Positions 30,776 through 40,884 of a stretch of DNA of 64,000 nt are shown here, piece after piece (position 1 is the stretch's first letter; every line of letters starts with the position of its first letter). The stretch comes from Locusta migratoria (Eukaryota > Arthropoda > Insecta > Orthoptera > Acrididae): NCBI GenBank assembly GCA_026315105.1, contig CM048744.1:350921168-350985167 (forward strand). Direction: 5' to 3'. Both the position numbers and the translations under genes were made by a program. The notes under the pieces are model-generated. The model ran no database searches and had not been told where the DNA came from. It saw only the letters and a program-made list of their open reading frames with translations.

Positions 30776-32504
30776 TCAGTCCGGAGACTGGTTTGATGCA
30801 GCTCTCCACCCTACTCTATCCTGAGCAAGCCTTTTCATCTCCTCATAAGAATGGCAACCCACATCCACTTGAATCTGCTTACTATACGCGTCTCTTGGTC
30901 TCCCTCTGCGATTTTTACCCCACACATTTCCCTCCAATGCTAAATTTACGATTCCTCGATGTCTAAGAATGTGTCCTACCAAGCGATCCCTTCTTTTAGT
31001 CAGGGTATGCCAAAAATTCCTTTTCTCACCAATTCTGTTCAGTACCTCTTCATTAGTTATGCGATCTACCCACCTAATCTTCAGCATTCTTCTGTAGCAC
31101 CACATTTCAAAAGCCTCTATCCTCTTCCTGTCTACACTGCTTATCGTCCATGTTTCACTCCCATACAAGGCAAAAATGCCTTCAGAAAAGACTTCCTTAC
31201 CCTTAAATTAATATTCGATGTTAGCAAATTTCTCTTTTTCAAAATTGCTTTTCTTCCCATTGCCATTCTGCACTTTATATCCTCTGTACTGCGACCATCG
31301 CATGTTATTTTACTACCCAAGTAACAAAACTCATCTACCACCTTCATTGTTTCGTTACCTAATCTAATTCCTTCAGCATCACCTGATTTTCTAAGACCGC
31401 ATTCCATTATTTTTGTTTTGCTCTTGTTAATGTTCATTTTATACGCTCTCTTCAACACATTGCCCATTCCATTCAACTGCTCTCCCAGGTCAATTGCTGT
31501 CTCTGACAGAATTACAATGTCATCAGCAAAACGCAATGTTTTTATTTCTTCCCCCTGAACTTTAATCCCTATTCCAAATTTTTCCTTGCTTTCCTTCACC
31601 GCCTGCTCAATGTACAAATTGAATGACATCGGAGAAAGACTACAACCCTGTCTTACTCCCTTCCCAACTGATACTTCCCTTTCATGCCCTTCGAGTCTAA
31701 TAACTGCGGTCTGGCCTTTGTACAATTGTAAATAACTCTTCTGTCCCTGTATTCTGCCCCTGCTGACTTCAGAATTTGAAAGAGTGTATTCCAGTCAACA
31801 TTGTCAAAAGCTTTCTTTAAATCTACAAAAGCAAAAAATGTAGGTTTGCCTTTCCTTAATCTATCTTCTAAGATAAGACGTAAAGTGAGTATTGCCTCCC
31901 GGGTTCCTACGTTCCTCCTGAATCCAAACTGATCTTCCCCGAGGTCAGCTTCTACCAGCTTTTCCATTCTCCTGTAGATAATTCGTGTTAAAATTTTGCA
32001 GCCATGACTTATCAAACTGATGGTTCTGTAATTTTCACACCTGTCTGCGCCTGATTTCTTTGGAATGGGGATTATTACATTTTTCTTAAAGTCTGAGGGT
32101 ATTTCGCCTGTCTCATACATCCTACCCACCAGTTCAAATAGTTTTGTCATGGCTGGCTCTCCCAGAGACTTTAGTAGCTCTGAGGGTATGTCATCTACTC
32201 CTGGGGCCTTGTTTCGACTTAGGTCTTTCAGGGCTCTGTCAAATTCATCTCTCAATATAGTATCTCCTATGTCATCTTGATCTACTTCCTCTTCCCTTCC
32301 TACATCATCGTCTCTAAGTTCAATTCCTTTGTAGAGCTGCTCTATGTACTCTTTCCACCTTTCAGCTTTCCCTTCTTTGCTGAGAACTGGTTTTCCATCA
32401 GTGTCCTTGATATTCATAGAGCTGTTTTTCCTGTCCCCAAATGTCTCTTTTATTTTCCTGTAGGCTGTATCTATTTTTCCCCTATTTATACATTCTTCTA
32501 CATC
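30776..32504 (-). pseudogene. RTE ORF, reverse transcriptase half, two frameshifts
   Basis: Three overlapping frames cover it. The first (ending 31653) has KAPGVDDIPSELL, YRTISLISH and AFVDLKKAFDNV. The second (31141-31725) has VRQGCSLSPMSFN and the catalytic box LRFADDIVIL. The third (30776-31168) has the C-terminal MYGSETWTI, MWCYRRML, VGHILRH and RPRDAYSKQI. Compared with the intact copy at 55.6 kb, one base is missing near 31725-31735 and about ten near 31165. The end ASNQSPD and stop precede the 3' hairpin. All RT motifs are present, but the protein cannot be made whole. Confidence 0.88.
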
Positions 32505-33824
32505 CTAGCATTTGCCTTCTAGCCACTCCTGCTTAGCCATTTTGCACTTCCTGTCAACCTCATTTCTTAGTCGTCTGTACTCCATTTTGCCTGTTTCATT
32601 TACTGCATTTTTATATTTTATCCTTTCATCAATTAAATTGAGTACTTCCTGTGATATCCAAGGATTTTTTGTAGGTCTTGCCTTTCTACCTATTTTGTCC
32701 TCTGCTGCCTTCACTATTTCATCTCTCAATGCTACCCATTCCTCTTCTACTGTTTTATTTCCCCATGTTTCTGTCAATTGATGCCTAAATCTCCCTCTGA
32801 ATTTCTCCAGAACTTCACGTTCCTTCAATTTATCTAAGTCCCATCTCCTTATTCTTCTGCCCTTCTGCAGTTTTTTCAGTTTCAGCCTACAGTTCATGAC
32901 TAACAAGTTATGGTCAGAGTCTATATATGCCCCTGGGTATGTTTTACAGTTTATCACCTGGTTCCGGAATCTATGTTTTACCATTATAAAATCTATCTGA
33001 TACCTTCCGGTGTCTCCTGGTCTCTTCCACATATACAACCTTCTTTTGTGATTCTTAAACCACGTGTTTGTTATGATTAAATCATGTTCCGCGCAAAATT
33101 CTACCAGGCGACTTCCTCTTTCATTCCTTCTGCCCAGTCCATACTCACCTACTATTTTTCCTTCTCTTCCATTTCCTACTACCGAATTCCAGTCTCCCAT
33201 CACAATTAAGTTTTCCTCTCCCTTAACTGTCTGAATAATTTCCTTTAGCTCTTCATATATTTCTTCGATCTCCTCCTCATCGGCAGAGCTAGTTGGCATA
33301 TAAACCTGTACTACTGTTGTCGGTGTTGGCTTCGTATCTATCTTGACAATGATAATGCGATCACTGTGCTGCTCATAGTAGTTTACACGCATTCCTATTT
33401 TCTTATTCATTATCAGTCCTACTCCTGTGATACCCCCAACTGATTTTGTATTTATTATCCTGTACTCACCTGACCAGAAATCCTGTTCATCCTGCCACCG
33501 AACTTCACTAATCCCCACTATATCTAACTTCAACCTATCCATTTCCCTTTTTAAATTTTCTAATTTTCCTACCCTATTAAGGGATCTAACATTCCACGCT
33601 CCGATCCGTAGAATGCCAGTACTGTCTTTCCTGATGACAACATCCTCCTGAGTAGTCCCCGCCCGGAGATCCGAATGGGGGACTATTTTACCTCCGGAAT
33701 ATTTTACCCAAGAGGATGCCATCATCATATTTTCATACAGTAGAGCTGCATGTCCTCGGGAAAAGGTACGGCTGTAGTTTCCCCTTGCTTTCAGCCGTTC
33801 GCAGTAACTGCATGGCAAGGCCAC
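32505..33824 (-). pseudogene. RTE ORF, endonuclease half
   Basis: This 439-codon frame encodes an AP-like endonuclease that would nick the target DNA for target-primed reverse transcription. Motifs in order: RIGAWNVRSLNRVGK (about residue 72), DIVGISEVRW (catalytic E), VQVYMPTSSA, VMGDWNSVVG (D-x-N), YQIDFIMV and DSDHNLLV (catalytic D-H near residue 305). After EGKC the frame meets TAG at 32505-32507 and continues without a shift as DVEECINRGK toward the RT. The stop is therefore a single nonsense change. The N-terminal ~60 residues are poorly conserved, and the true start could be downstream. Confidence 0.88.
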
Positions 33825-34949
33825 ATTAGCTGATGTTACAAGGCCAGCTCAGTCAATCATTCAGACTGTTGCCCCTGTAACTACTGAAAATGCTGCTGCC
33901 CCTCTTCAGGAACCACACGTTTGTCTGGCCTCTCCACAGATACCCCTCCTCTGTGGTTGCACCTACGGTACGGCTATCTGCATCGTTGAGGCACGCAAGC
34001 CACCCCACCTCGGCAATGTCTGTGGTTCGTGGGGGTGGGTTCATGAGATATGACATCATAAACAATGAGATGCGCGGAAAACTCCTGCATTAAGCGACGT
34101 GCTGCTCATTTTTTCCTAAACCAAATTTGGTACACATATTCCTTACGTGAGATAACAGTTACTTTAGGAGTACGAACCACGTACGACCCATGGTTCAGGA
34201 GATTTATAACGTCATAAAAGATAGGAGTTGCTAGAAACTGCCACATAATGCAACTATACTTCATAAACACACTATAACTTTATAAGAGAGAGTACTTAGC
34301 AAGTTGCAACAAAATTTAAACATAATTTCAAACCTTTATTAAACTTTTTCTCGCTGACACCCATAGCAAAATGATAAAAGGAAAAACGTTTCTCGCTTTC
34401 TACTTTTCCGCTATTCAGGAAGTAGAACTACGGCATTCGGCATGACGTTACAGTTTATAATTTCTACCCTCCAAATTGTAGACACAGGAAATTTTACAGT
34501 ATACACACATATCGCTGAACGTCCCTCCGAAATTGTATCACAGTACAACTCATTGTTCATGAGATATGAGGAGATAAAAAGTCGTGTTCATGGAAAACTG
34601 CCCCATCACACAGCAGATTTTAATTTATTACTTCTTTACTACTAACTGCATTAGTAACTGATTTTACCGACATGCAGCACTATAGAAATGAGTATATACC
34701 TACAAAATTATACAATTTTACAATGTATAATTCAATAAATATGAGGTTGTATATTCTGCGATGGATGAAAACCTTTCACATCACGCACCATGTTTCAATA
34801 CATTTACGTATTTACATTCCTGTATTCCAGTCCACTGAAAAAAATTTCTGCTGTTTACAACTGTAAACCAACTGTTAAGCGTACTCAGATGTGGGCAAAA
34901 GCAAGAGACTTCTACAGAGCTACAGGAAAGGACGAGAATGAAACAGTGT

Positions 34950-35215
34950 ACATCCAAGGAATACCAATTATTTCAGGCAGATGTGCCTTTTAACTTCAAG
35001 AGGCTGTAGTTTCCAGTGAGACTTGCATTTTCTATTACGCTTAATAAATCACAGGGCAACCTTTTAAATACTGCAGATTGGTTTTGACATCTCCATGTTC
35101 CTCACACGGACAACTAAATGTCGCTTGCTCATGTCTGGGCTCCCCAAAGAATTTATTCATTTAGATTTTGGGCAAGTAACCAGAAATACTGTTTATAATC
35201 AAGTTTGGAATTAAA
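34950..35215 (+). pseudogene. Helitron helicase C-terminal relic
   Basis: Across several frames the translation shows phrases typical of the last part of Helitron Pif1-like helicases. These are PF-NFKRLQFPVRLAF-like, then a decayed 'T-I-N-K-S-Q-G-Q' (here ITGQPF), HGQLNVACSCLGSPKNLFI and a final 'NTVYNQ'-like end. Stops and shifts are frequent. This domain would unwind DNA during rolling-circle transposition. Only about 80 residues remain, just upstream of the Helitron-like 3' end at 35.45 kb. Confidence 0.65.
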
Positions 35216-35445
35216 TGAATGTATTAATGTTACATATCATTTGCATTTTGATGACAATCTTTCTTTGTTTCGATATTGCGGTTATTACTTTGTACACTAT
35301 GCAAGACAGCTTTATTTTCGAATACTCTCCGATAAATGCGACATGTTACTAAAAATAGGAGATGGACAGAGAGAGAAGGGATATGAGAAGTACTAATTCA
35401 AAGCTTGAATAAATAAGTGAATACCCGGACAATGCTGCGTTTTCA

Positions 35446-36085
35446 GCGAGTGTTTTACAAAGCTCTGATACAGTCCCGCCTCGACTATACGATTTTGGCA
35501 TACGTTTCAACATCACTCCCAGAGTTGCGGATTCTGGACCCAATACACGACCGCGGCGCTCAACTTGCGACAGGAGCTTTCCGAAAAAGTCCTGTGAACA
35601 TCCTGTTTGTGGAGGCCGGGTTCCGTCCATTGAGGACACGACGCCAACACTTGCTTACAAACTATGCCGCACACGCTCGTAGCTCGTCCATACAGTCAGA
35701 TTACCGCCTCATTTTACCAAACACAATGATCAATCTCCTGCAGTGGAGGCTTTGGTCAGGAGAAACGACCGCAGTTCGCGTTCGGTCCCTTCTACCTGAA
35801 CTTGAATCTCTGCCTCTACCACCTGTACCCCAGGCCAACGCACGTACACTCCCCTGGTGTGTGCTCCAAACACGTATTGGTCTGGACTCATAAGAGCAAA
35901 GAGAGGCCCTCCACCGTCAATTTCGCTCTATTCTAGACACGTCCCAGGGCTCAGAAATAGCAGACGGCGACCGCCGGATGGTCGGTGCCTCCCTCGGCTT
36001 CGCTTGCACTGACCACACTCACGTGAACTCCGTGCCGGTTGGCTGCAGTGTTTACAGTACAGTGCTGGCAGGCACCTCGCGCGCT
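35446..36085 (+). pseudogene. I/Jockey-like LINE fragment, RT C-terminus to RNase H start
   Basis: A 158-codon frame (35417-35893) has FYKALIQSRLDYTILAYV, LRILDPIHDRGAQLATGAF and VEAGFRPLRTRRQHLL, which match the segment after the RT thumb in I- and Jockey-like LINEs. Past a stop, 35900-36080 carries a decayed RNase H start (ILDTS-like, then GCSVYSTVLAGTSRALEHI). It begins exactly where the Helitron-like 3' end stops, so the border may be an insertion point. The 5' part is missing. Confidence 0.75.
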
Positions 36086-36104
36086 CTTGAGCATATCCGT
36101 TCTT

Positions 36105-36375
36105 GTTCCGGTTTCGGTTACTAATACTGAAAGTGGGCTCGAAATTTAAAGGCAAAAAACGCCTTAACCGTTCATCTGAGACGAAAATTCAATGACCTTT
36201 GCTCTCTTCTGTTTTTTCTTTTTCACCGTTTCAGATATATTTGCAGAAATAATGGCGATTTGACGCTGTGTGTCTCTGAAACGTGTTCCCCCTTTTTAGG
36301 CCGCGCCGTTCATCCCATCACCACCAAATTTTACAGACCTGTTTGTTGGTCACCATGACCGGACGCCGCTATAGG
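36105..36375 (+). repeat. REP-X repeat, copy 1
   Basis: It shares with 40885-41270 the blocks 'ctgaaagtgggc', 'aaccgttcatctgaga', 'tttgctctctt', 'atatttgcagaaataa' and 'accaaattttacagac'. Function and class are unknown. Confidence 0.55.
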
Positions 36376-36379
36376 GAGG

Positions 36380-36850
36380 CGCTATGCCCTATGTCGTCTA
36401 CTATTAAGCGTCGCATCGGAAACATTTGCAAGTAAAAATTGTTCAGAATTTAATGTCGAGTAACTTTTGCTTGAAAATTTTCCGATATTTTCACTCTGAA
36501 AGTTCGTCCACACGTATCAAGCTACAATTTTTTTGCATGGCTCCACTGTCATATTCTTTTCCTATAAGTTATTTAACGAAGCTTTGAAGAATGGTGTGAA
36601 GTTAATATTTCATCTAAGGATAATGTATCGAAAGAAAATACCTTTCAATAAAAAAAATGATATGTAAAAATCATGAATCACAATAATCATTATTATTGGC
36701 ATTGGTTTCGTTATATCTGAACGCGCCCCTCCAAATATATAAAAATTAGCCTTAATTGTATTTCTTTGAAAACGTCTTCCAAAAAGGCCGAAAAGTAATA
36801 ATTATAAAACTAAAAATTCCACTGGCCTGTGTGTGTTTTGTCAATGTTAG
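36380..36850. other. unassigned AT-rich sequence
   Basis: No gene or repeat was recognised. Confidence 0.35.
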
Positions 36851-37000
36851 TAAATCTCTTGGACCAAATTGCTATGGTTATCAGCCCCTACAGTTACGAA
36901 CTACTTAAAATAATGTGTTTCTATAACTTCTCCCGGCGTAATTCTAGATGAAAAAGTTCACGGGCGTGCGGCCAGCTTCCTGCGTCAAACTGGCGCAATA

Positions 37001-37031
37001 TTTCGTCAACCAAACCTGTTGCCATCATCAG
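37001..37031 (-). ncRNA. hammerhead-like core, HH2 left arm
   Basis: On the minus strand CTGATGA (37031-37025) and GAAA (37004-37001) enclose a 20-base stretch that pairs at 5 of 6 positions (GGCAAC-type with GTTG-C type). ATAT follows as a possible palindromic stem III. Stem I pairing is partial. Both catalytic boxes are canonical, but self-cleavage is unproven. Confidence 0.4.
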
Positions 37032-37171
37032 GTGCGTCCGCGGTCCCATGAAGCACCGCTAGGGTTTGCCCTTTGACTTGTAGTATGGCTGCTGATGTAC
37101 AGAAAATAGCTTAGATGGTTTATCTATGTAGTGTTTGTACGTAAGGCTGTATGTCTATAATCTGTTATTTC

Positions 37172-38235
37172 CTATCTGGTTAGTGTGGAGCTTGGTCTCT
37201 TGGTTGAAGCGTCGGGGTATTGTTTACCTAACTGATGAATGAGATGGTGGGCCGAAGTTGAAGCTTTCTCATAGAGAGCTGTCGATTTTTTCTTGATGTA
37301 TGTGGGGATATATGGTTGGCCTAAGAAGTCTTTAATGTGTGTGCTTGGTGTGTAGCGATCAGTATCTGCGATAACTCTGAGGATTCTGTTCTGTAGTCCC
37401 TGTAGTTTCTTCAGTTGGTAGTTTGCAGCCATCGAATAGACTTCCGAACCATAGAGTATGGTCGAATTATGGTTTGCCTATATATTCTCAGTTTATTCTC
37501 TATGGTGAGTCCCCTCTCCCCCCCTTTTAGTTGCGGTTACAACAACTGTCTATATGCAGCGTAACATTTTCCCCCTTGACCTGTTTACTTGCTTTGCGAA
37601 CGTTAGTTCAAGGTATATGGCCGAATCACTCTACTCGAGTTTCTGTCTAGCAACGGAAATTTTTCTCTTTCGCATTTTGGAAGTGAGCATGCCTGCAACA
37701 GATTTTTCTGGATTTATTTTAATCTTCCACTGCGAGATTTCATCCTGGTGTTGCTGCAGCTTCCTGACGATGAAATTTAGGTTGCTGCTACTTTTAAAGA
37801 CCTCTGTTATCATCTACATACAGCGCAATCTCGCTAAATTCTAGTTTTGGCACGTCATTTGTGTAGAACGTGTATAGTATGGGGCCTGCGGGACTCCTGC
37901 CACAGCTTCCCTGGCTGTACTCACATAATTGCAGCACCTAAATGAGAATTTCCTCCCTATCAGGAATGAATCAATTATATTAATCATGTGTCCTTAAATG
38001 CCTAACCGGGATAGTTTGTAGATTAAGCCTTCATGCCAGACTTTGTCAAATGCTTTCTCAATGTCAAGAAAGACTGCTCCTGTGCTGTGCTTCTTCCCTG
38101 CAAATGTGCTGCATCAGACGCAGGCATTGGTGGAGAGTGCTATGTTCAGGGCGGAAGCCAAAGTGCTCAGGCGTGATTTTGTTGTTGTTTCGTAGAAATA
38201 AGGTAGGGACTATATGCATAATGCACTCCAGCTCA
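37172..38235 (-). pseudogene. Jockey-like LINE reverse transcriptase relic
   Basis: On the minus strand from 38.23 kb: EHFGFRPEHST-like, then AVFLDIEKAFDKVWHEGLI (the catalytic A-F-D-K-x-W box), RKFSFRCCNY, 'A-G-V-P-Q' and ALYVDD (the second catalytic box as YVDD). It continues with ISQWKIKINPEKSV and the C-terminal LQGLQNRILRVI, YTPSTHIKDFLGQPYI and ALYEKAS. Several frames and stops are needed. It lies wholly between the HH2 arms. No GIY-YIG domain was seen, so it is not a Penelope RT. Confidence 0.8.
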
Positions 38236-38399
38236 GGAGCGGCGTCGATGGTTTCATCTCTTCACTCCTTCCAACGTTTCAAACGCCGTCCGCGCCCGGC
38301 GACGTCTGCTGGCGCTCTTCGAAGTACTACAAAGACGCCGCCGGACGCGAACGGTGTATGAAACAAGGAGGGAGGAGATGAAAGCAGCGACGCCGCTCC
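38236..38399. repeat. GC-rich palindrome, 164 bp
   Basis: GGAGCGGCGTCG starts the left arm and the complement of the right arm starts identically. Both continue with a 'tttcatctc-tcactcctt', 'gtttca', 'gccgtccgcg' pattern. Arms are about 65 bp, and the apex lies near 38315. It is probably a small foldback element at the truncated 5' end of the Jockey relic. Confidence 0.7.
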
Positions 38400-38423
38400 G
38401 AGGCAGTCAATTCATCAGCGCAC

Positions 38424-38454
38424 CTGATGATTGCTAAAGGTTTGGTCGCCGAAA
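38424..38454 (+). ncRNA. hammerhead-like core, HH2 right arm
   Basis: CTGATGA (38424-38430) and GAAA (38451-38454) are both canonical and lie 20 bases apart, as in the left arm, with ATAT next. Stem II is largely lost in this copy (TTGCTAA against GGTCGCC). Confidence 0.35.
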
Positions 38455-38534
38455 TATTTTGCCAGTTTGACACAGGTATCCGGCCGCATACCCGTGAACT
38501 TTTTCATTTACTTTAACTAACTTACTCGAAGGGC

Positions 38535-38537
<3 letters not shown>

Positions 38538-38591
<54 letters not shown>
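38538..38591 (+). repeat. (CA)n microsatellite
   Basis: About 27 CA units lie at the place where SINE-B' has its TG run. Confidence 0.97.
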
Positions 38592-38594
<3 letters not shown>

Positions 38595-38894
38595 CGAGGG
38601 AGGGCTCGAAGCTCGAGAGGGAATGGTCGCACTATCCGTAGAGCACTGGCTTGTTTCTCGGCCCACTTCTCGAAATATTTCGTACAGAAAAATAATTAAA
38701 ATATTGCATATTATATTTGTATTTTTATATTTGTATTTTTATATTTCTATCATTTTATTACGTATTACATATTACACTCTTTTTATATATTTCATTTTAT
38801 ATTATTTATATTTTTATTGATATATTTGTCTGTGATATTTACAAAAATTATGAAACTATAGGAAAACATAAAGACGACCGTGAAACACGCTAGT

Positions 38895-38895
<1 letters not shown>

Positions 38896-38944
<49 letters not shown>
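38896..38944 (+). repeat. poly(T) tract, 49 bases
   Basis: An uninterrupted T run. It may be the A tail of a minus-strand retroelement, but no adjoining body was recognised upstream of it on that strand. Confidence 0.95.
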
Positions 38945-38945
<1 letters not shown>

Positions 38946-39004
38946 GGCTCGGCCAAGCCATTCGTCTGCTATACTGTGTTTTAACTCCTTTTAATATGTT
39001 CTAC

Positions 39005-39440
39005 TGTACTGCTATGTGTGGAGTGTGGCATTTTATGGTCGGAAACTTGGACACTTGGCGTTTGCGACAAGAGAAGACTAGAAGCATTTGAATTGTGGTG
39101 TTGGAAGAGGATGCAGAAAATCCCTTGGACGGCCAAGATGACAAACGAAGAAGTTCTTAGAAGAATCGTCGAAAAAAGAGCACTTGTGAAAACGATAATG
39201 AAGAGAAGAGACAAGTTAATAGGCCATCTGTATAGACACAATGAGTTTATAATTAATATTATGGAAGGGATGGTAGAAGGAAAAAGAGGCAGAGGAAGAC
39301 CCAGATTGCACTACTTGAAACAGATTCAAAGAGATATATAGGAGTGGAATCATATCAGGAAATGAAGAGGCTATCCGAGAACAAAGAAGTGTGGAGGAGA
39401 AGAATTGCTGCCAACCAATCTTCGGATTGAGAACGACAGA
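39005..39440 (+). pseudogene. RTE-like LINE, C-terminal fragment and 3' end
   Basis: The translation, with one shift near 39045, reads SETWTLGVCDKRRLEAFELW, MTNEEVLRRI, RRDKLIGHLYRH, GRGRPRLHYLKQIQRD and then, after a stop, an E-M-K-R-L-S and AANQSSD-like end. This is the region C-terminal to the RT in RTE-type LINEs, comparable to the end of the 30.75 kb copy but clearly another family. The 3' end contains AACCAATCTTCGGATTG, shared with SINE-D at 17.37 kb. Confidence 0.82.
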
Positions 39441-39550
39441 GAGACTGTACGTATGTCTCTTTTTTACTCTTGTGTTGTTCTTCGTAATCCTCGTTGCCTA
39501 TCTGTACAACATTTTGTTTTCCATCCCTCTTTGGTTCCCAGTGACAGTTT

Positions 39551-39589
<39 letters not shown>
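39551..39589 (+). repeat. (GT)n microsatellite
   Basis: About 19 GT units. Translation of this run creates spurious valine-cysteine frames. Confidence 0.97.
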
Positions 39590-39592
<3 letters not shown>

Positions 39593-39599
39593 CTTTTGT

Positions 39600-40590
39600 G
39601 GAGATAAGTAGATTTTTGAAAGAAGGAGCCTTTGTAGTTTGGTCCCTTCAAAACAAAAATCAACCAATCTGTTCGCAAGAAAGAAAACAGTTATTCGTGT
39701 GAAGGGAAGGAAGTGACACTTAGGAAAAGAGGAACAGCCCAAAAATCCGGACAATAATAGCGATGAATCAGTCTCAATAACGTTTTTGACTTAGTTCGTA
39801 ATACTCTAGGAAAAGCCTGGGATATATATCACGATGTTAGCCTCCTGTTTAGAGATAAACAACTGAACGCGGTCACACTTTCCTTTTTTTTTATCCGGTA
39901 AATTCCGTAAATGGAATTTCTTCCATCTCAAGGTATCGAACCCGTTCTGTGCGTGAGGAATGTCGACGCTTTACCTCGATTCAACACACTCGGCCCAGTG
40001 GGGAGATTTCCAGTAGGCTTACGCATGCGAAGCGCGTAACTGGTCCGAGTCAGGACGGCTCTCTGACGTCCTGGGAAGGCCCGAAGCTGGATTAAGCGCG
40101 GCACGCAATAAATGCGCCGTTTCTGAAGAGAAACTCGTTGGCGTCGTCCTCCTCAGAAATTCTTGCAGGTAACTTCACGGCTGCGACGAGTGAAGGCGTT
40201 CAGGCCTCAGAGCCTCGCCGAGGCGCGTTGCGTAATTCTCACTGAGATCTGAAAGCGGCAGAGGGAAGGCGAAACGTCAACGCAGAAATGTTTCAAAGGG
40301 AGGAATTATATCCGAGCAGCGCTGGAGCCTCTAGACCTCCCAGGAATTAAATGTCCATTCCACTACACCTGAGAGGATTACCGACAGTCTCCAATCTCGG
40401 TAAACGCGACATTTTAATAAATGGAGTTTTTCTGAGGTGCGTTACAGCGGACAGGAGGACAACGAACCATCACAACTCAAAAACAGCCCTGAATGTCTTA
40501 GCGAATCGCAAATCACGATCCACGCTTCTCCGTGTACACCTTTCTACATTGATAGTCCTGTATTGCGGGCATGAAAGTCCAATAAAAATT
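39600..40590. other. unassigned sequence, GC-richer in the middle
   Basis: About 39930-40300 is somewhat GC-rich, with short open frames but no recognisable domain. A short tRNA-like phrase near 39935 (ggtatcgaacccgttctgtg) resembles a B box on the minus strand and may be a SINE scrap. Confidence 0.3.
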
Positions 40591-40599
40591 ATATATGGT

Positions 40600-40790
40600 T
40601 TTCAAAATAGAATGCCAAGATCGCACATTAATAATTTGTTCAACGACGACCGGTTTCGTTGAACTGTGTCACCATCATCTGGTCACATATATATTTTAAA
40701 AGCTGGTCATCTTGTTACAAAAATGGGTATAAAATAATAAGTGCGACATTGCACTAAGTCACGATAAAAAAACCACAAGTTAAAAACATG
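40600..40790 (-). mobile_element. HH3 arm, left copy
   Basis: This is the inverse of 53240-53442, sharing ATGGTTTT end, AATAATTTGTTCAACG, CGACCGGTTTCG, the 'gtcaccatcatctggtcaca' block and 'aaaatgggtataaaat'. It contains a hammerhead-like core on the minus strand: CAGATGA (40681-40675), GAAA (40657-40654), palindrome ACCGGT, then C. Confidence 0.65.
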
Positions 40791-40816
40791 ACAGCTTGCA
40801 ACACGATAAAAAATAC

Positions 40817-40876
40817 ATAAGTTAAAAACAGGACAGCTTACAAAATATTTTGTAAGCTGTCATGTTTTTAACTTGT
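40817..40876. repeat. 30 bp zero-loop palindrome
   Basis: The two halves meet at CAAAAT|ATTTTG. They pair for 30 bases with one mismatch and one G-T pair. A direct repeat of one half (aagttaaaaacatgacagct) lies just upstream at about 40783. Confidence 0.85.
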
Positions 40877-40884
40877 AGTTTTGG

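Larger units (their letters stand above)
30753..34038 (-). mobile_element. RTE-type LINE, nearly full length, 7 bp target duplication
   Basis: GTTCATG flanks it at 30746-30752 and 34039-34045. Minus-strand order: a 5' UTR of about 215 bases, an endonuclease-RT frame (33824 to 30776), then the hairpin AGTCCGGAGACT-like end and (CAA)n. One premature stop and two frameshifts break the frame. Related tails lie at 13.1, 17.0 and 28.7 kb and a truncated copy at 55.6 kb. Confidence 0.92.
30560..35446 (+). mobile_element. Helitron-like relic interrupted by an RTE LINE
   Basis: The right part (34046-35446) holds a decayed helicase C-terminus and ends in a hairpin-like 'acccggacaatgctgcgttt' and CAGCGAG, close to a Helitron 3' border. 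The left part (about 30560-30745) continues into it once the LINE at 30753-34038 is removed, sharing a diverged repeat with 'gtacacat' and 'gttcatgagatatgac' blocks. The left boundary is a guess. Confidence 0.5.
36914..38508. mobile_element. HH2 inverted-arm composite carrying a Jockey fragment
   Basis: Arms of about 90 bp (36948-37036 on the minus strand, 38418-38507 on the plus) share GTGAACTTTTTCAT, GCGGCC, GTCAAACTGGC, GAAATATT and CACCTGATGAT blocks. Near-identical 12-mers TACTTAAAATAA (36902-36913) and TACTTTAACTAA (38509-38520) flank it. Each arm has a hammerhead-like CTGATGA..GAAA pair on its inner side. The interior holds a Jockey LINE relic and a GC-rich palindrome. Confidence 0.6.
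36853..38640 (-). mobile_element. SINE-B' split by the HH2 composite
   Basis: The part at 36853-36913 (ttggaccaaattgctatggt onward) and the part from 38509 (tactttaactaacttactcg, a (CA)n run, then 'agggagggctcgaag') align with consecutive parts of SINE-B' as seen at 29495-29689. The intervening 1.6 kb is the inverted-arm composite. Confidence 0.65.

Noticed and set aside
37172..38235. Penelope reverse transcriptase inside the HH2 composite
   Set aside because: The motifs (AFDKVW, C-terminal LQNRILR) are Jockey-like and no GIY-YIG domain is visible.
39391..39702. 103-codon frame with a valine-cysteine run
   Set aside because: It is created by translating the (GT)n microsatellite.
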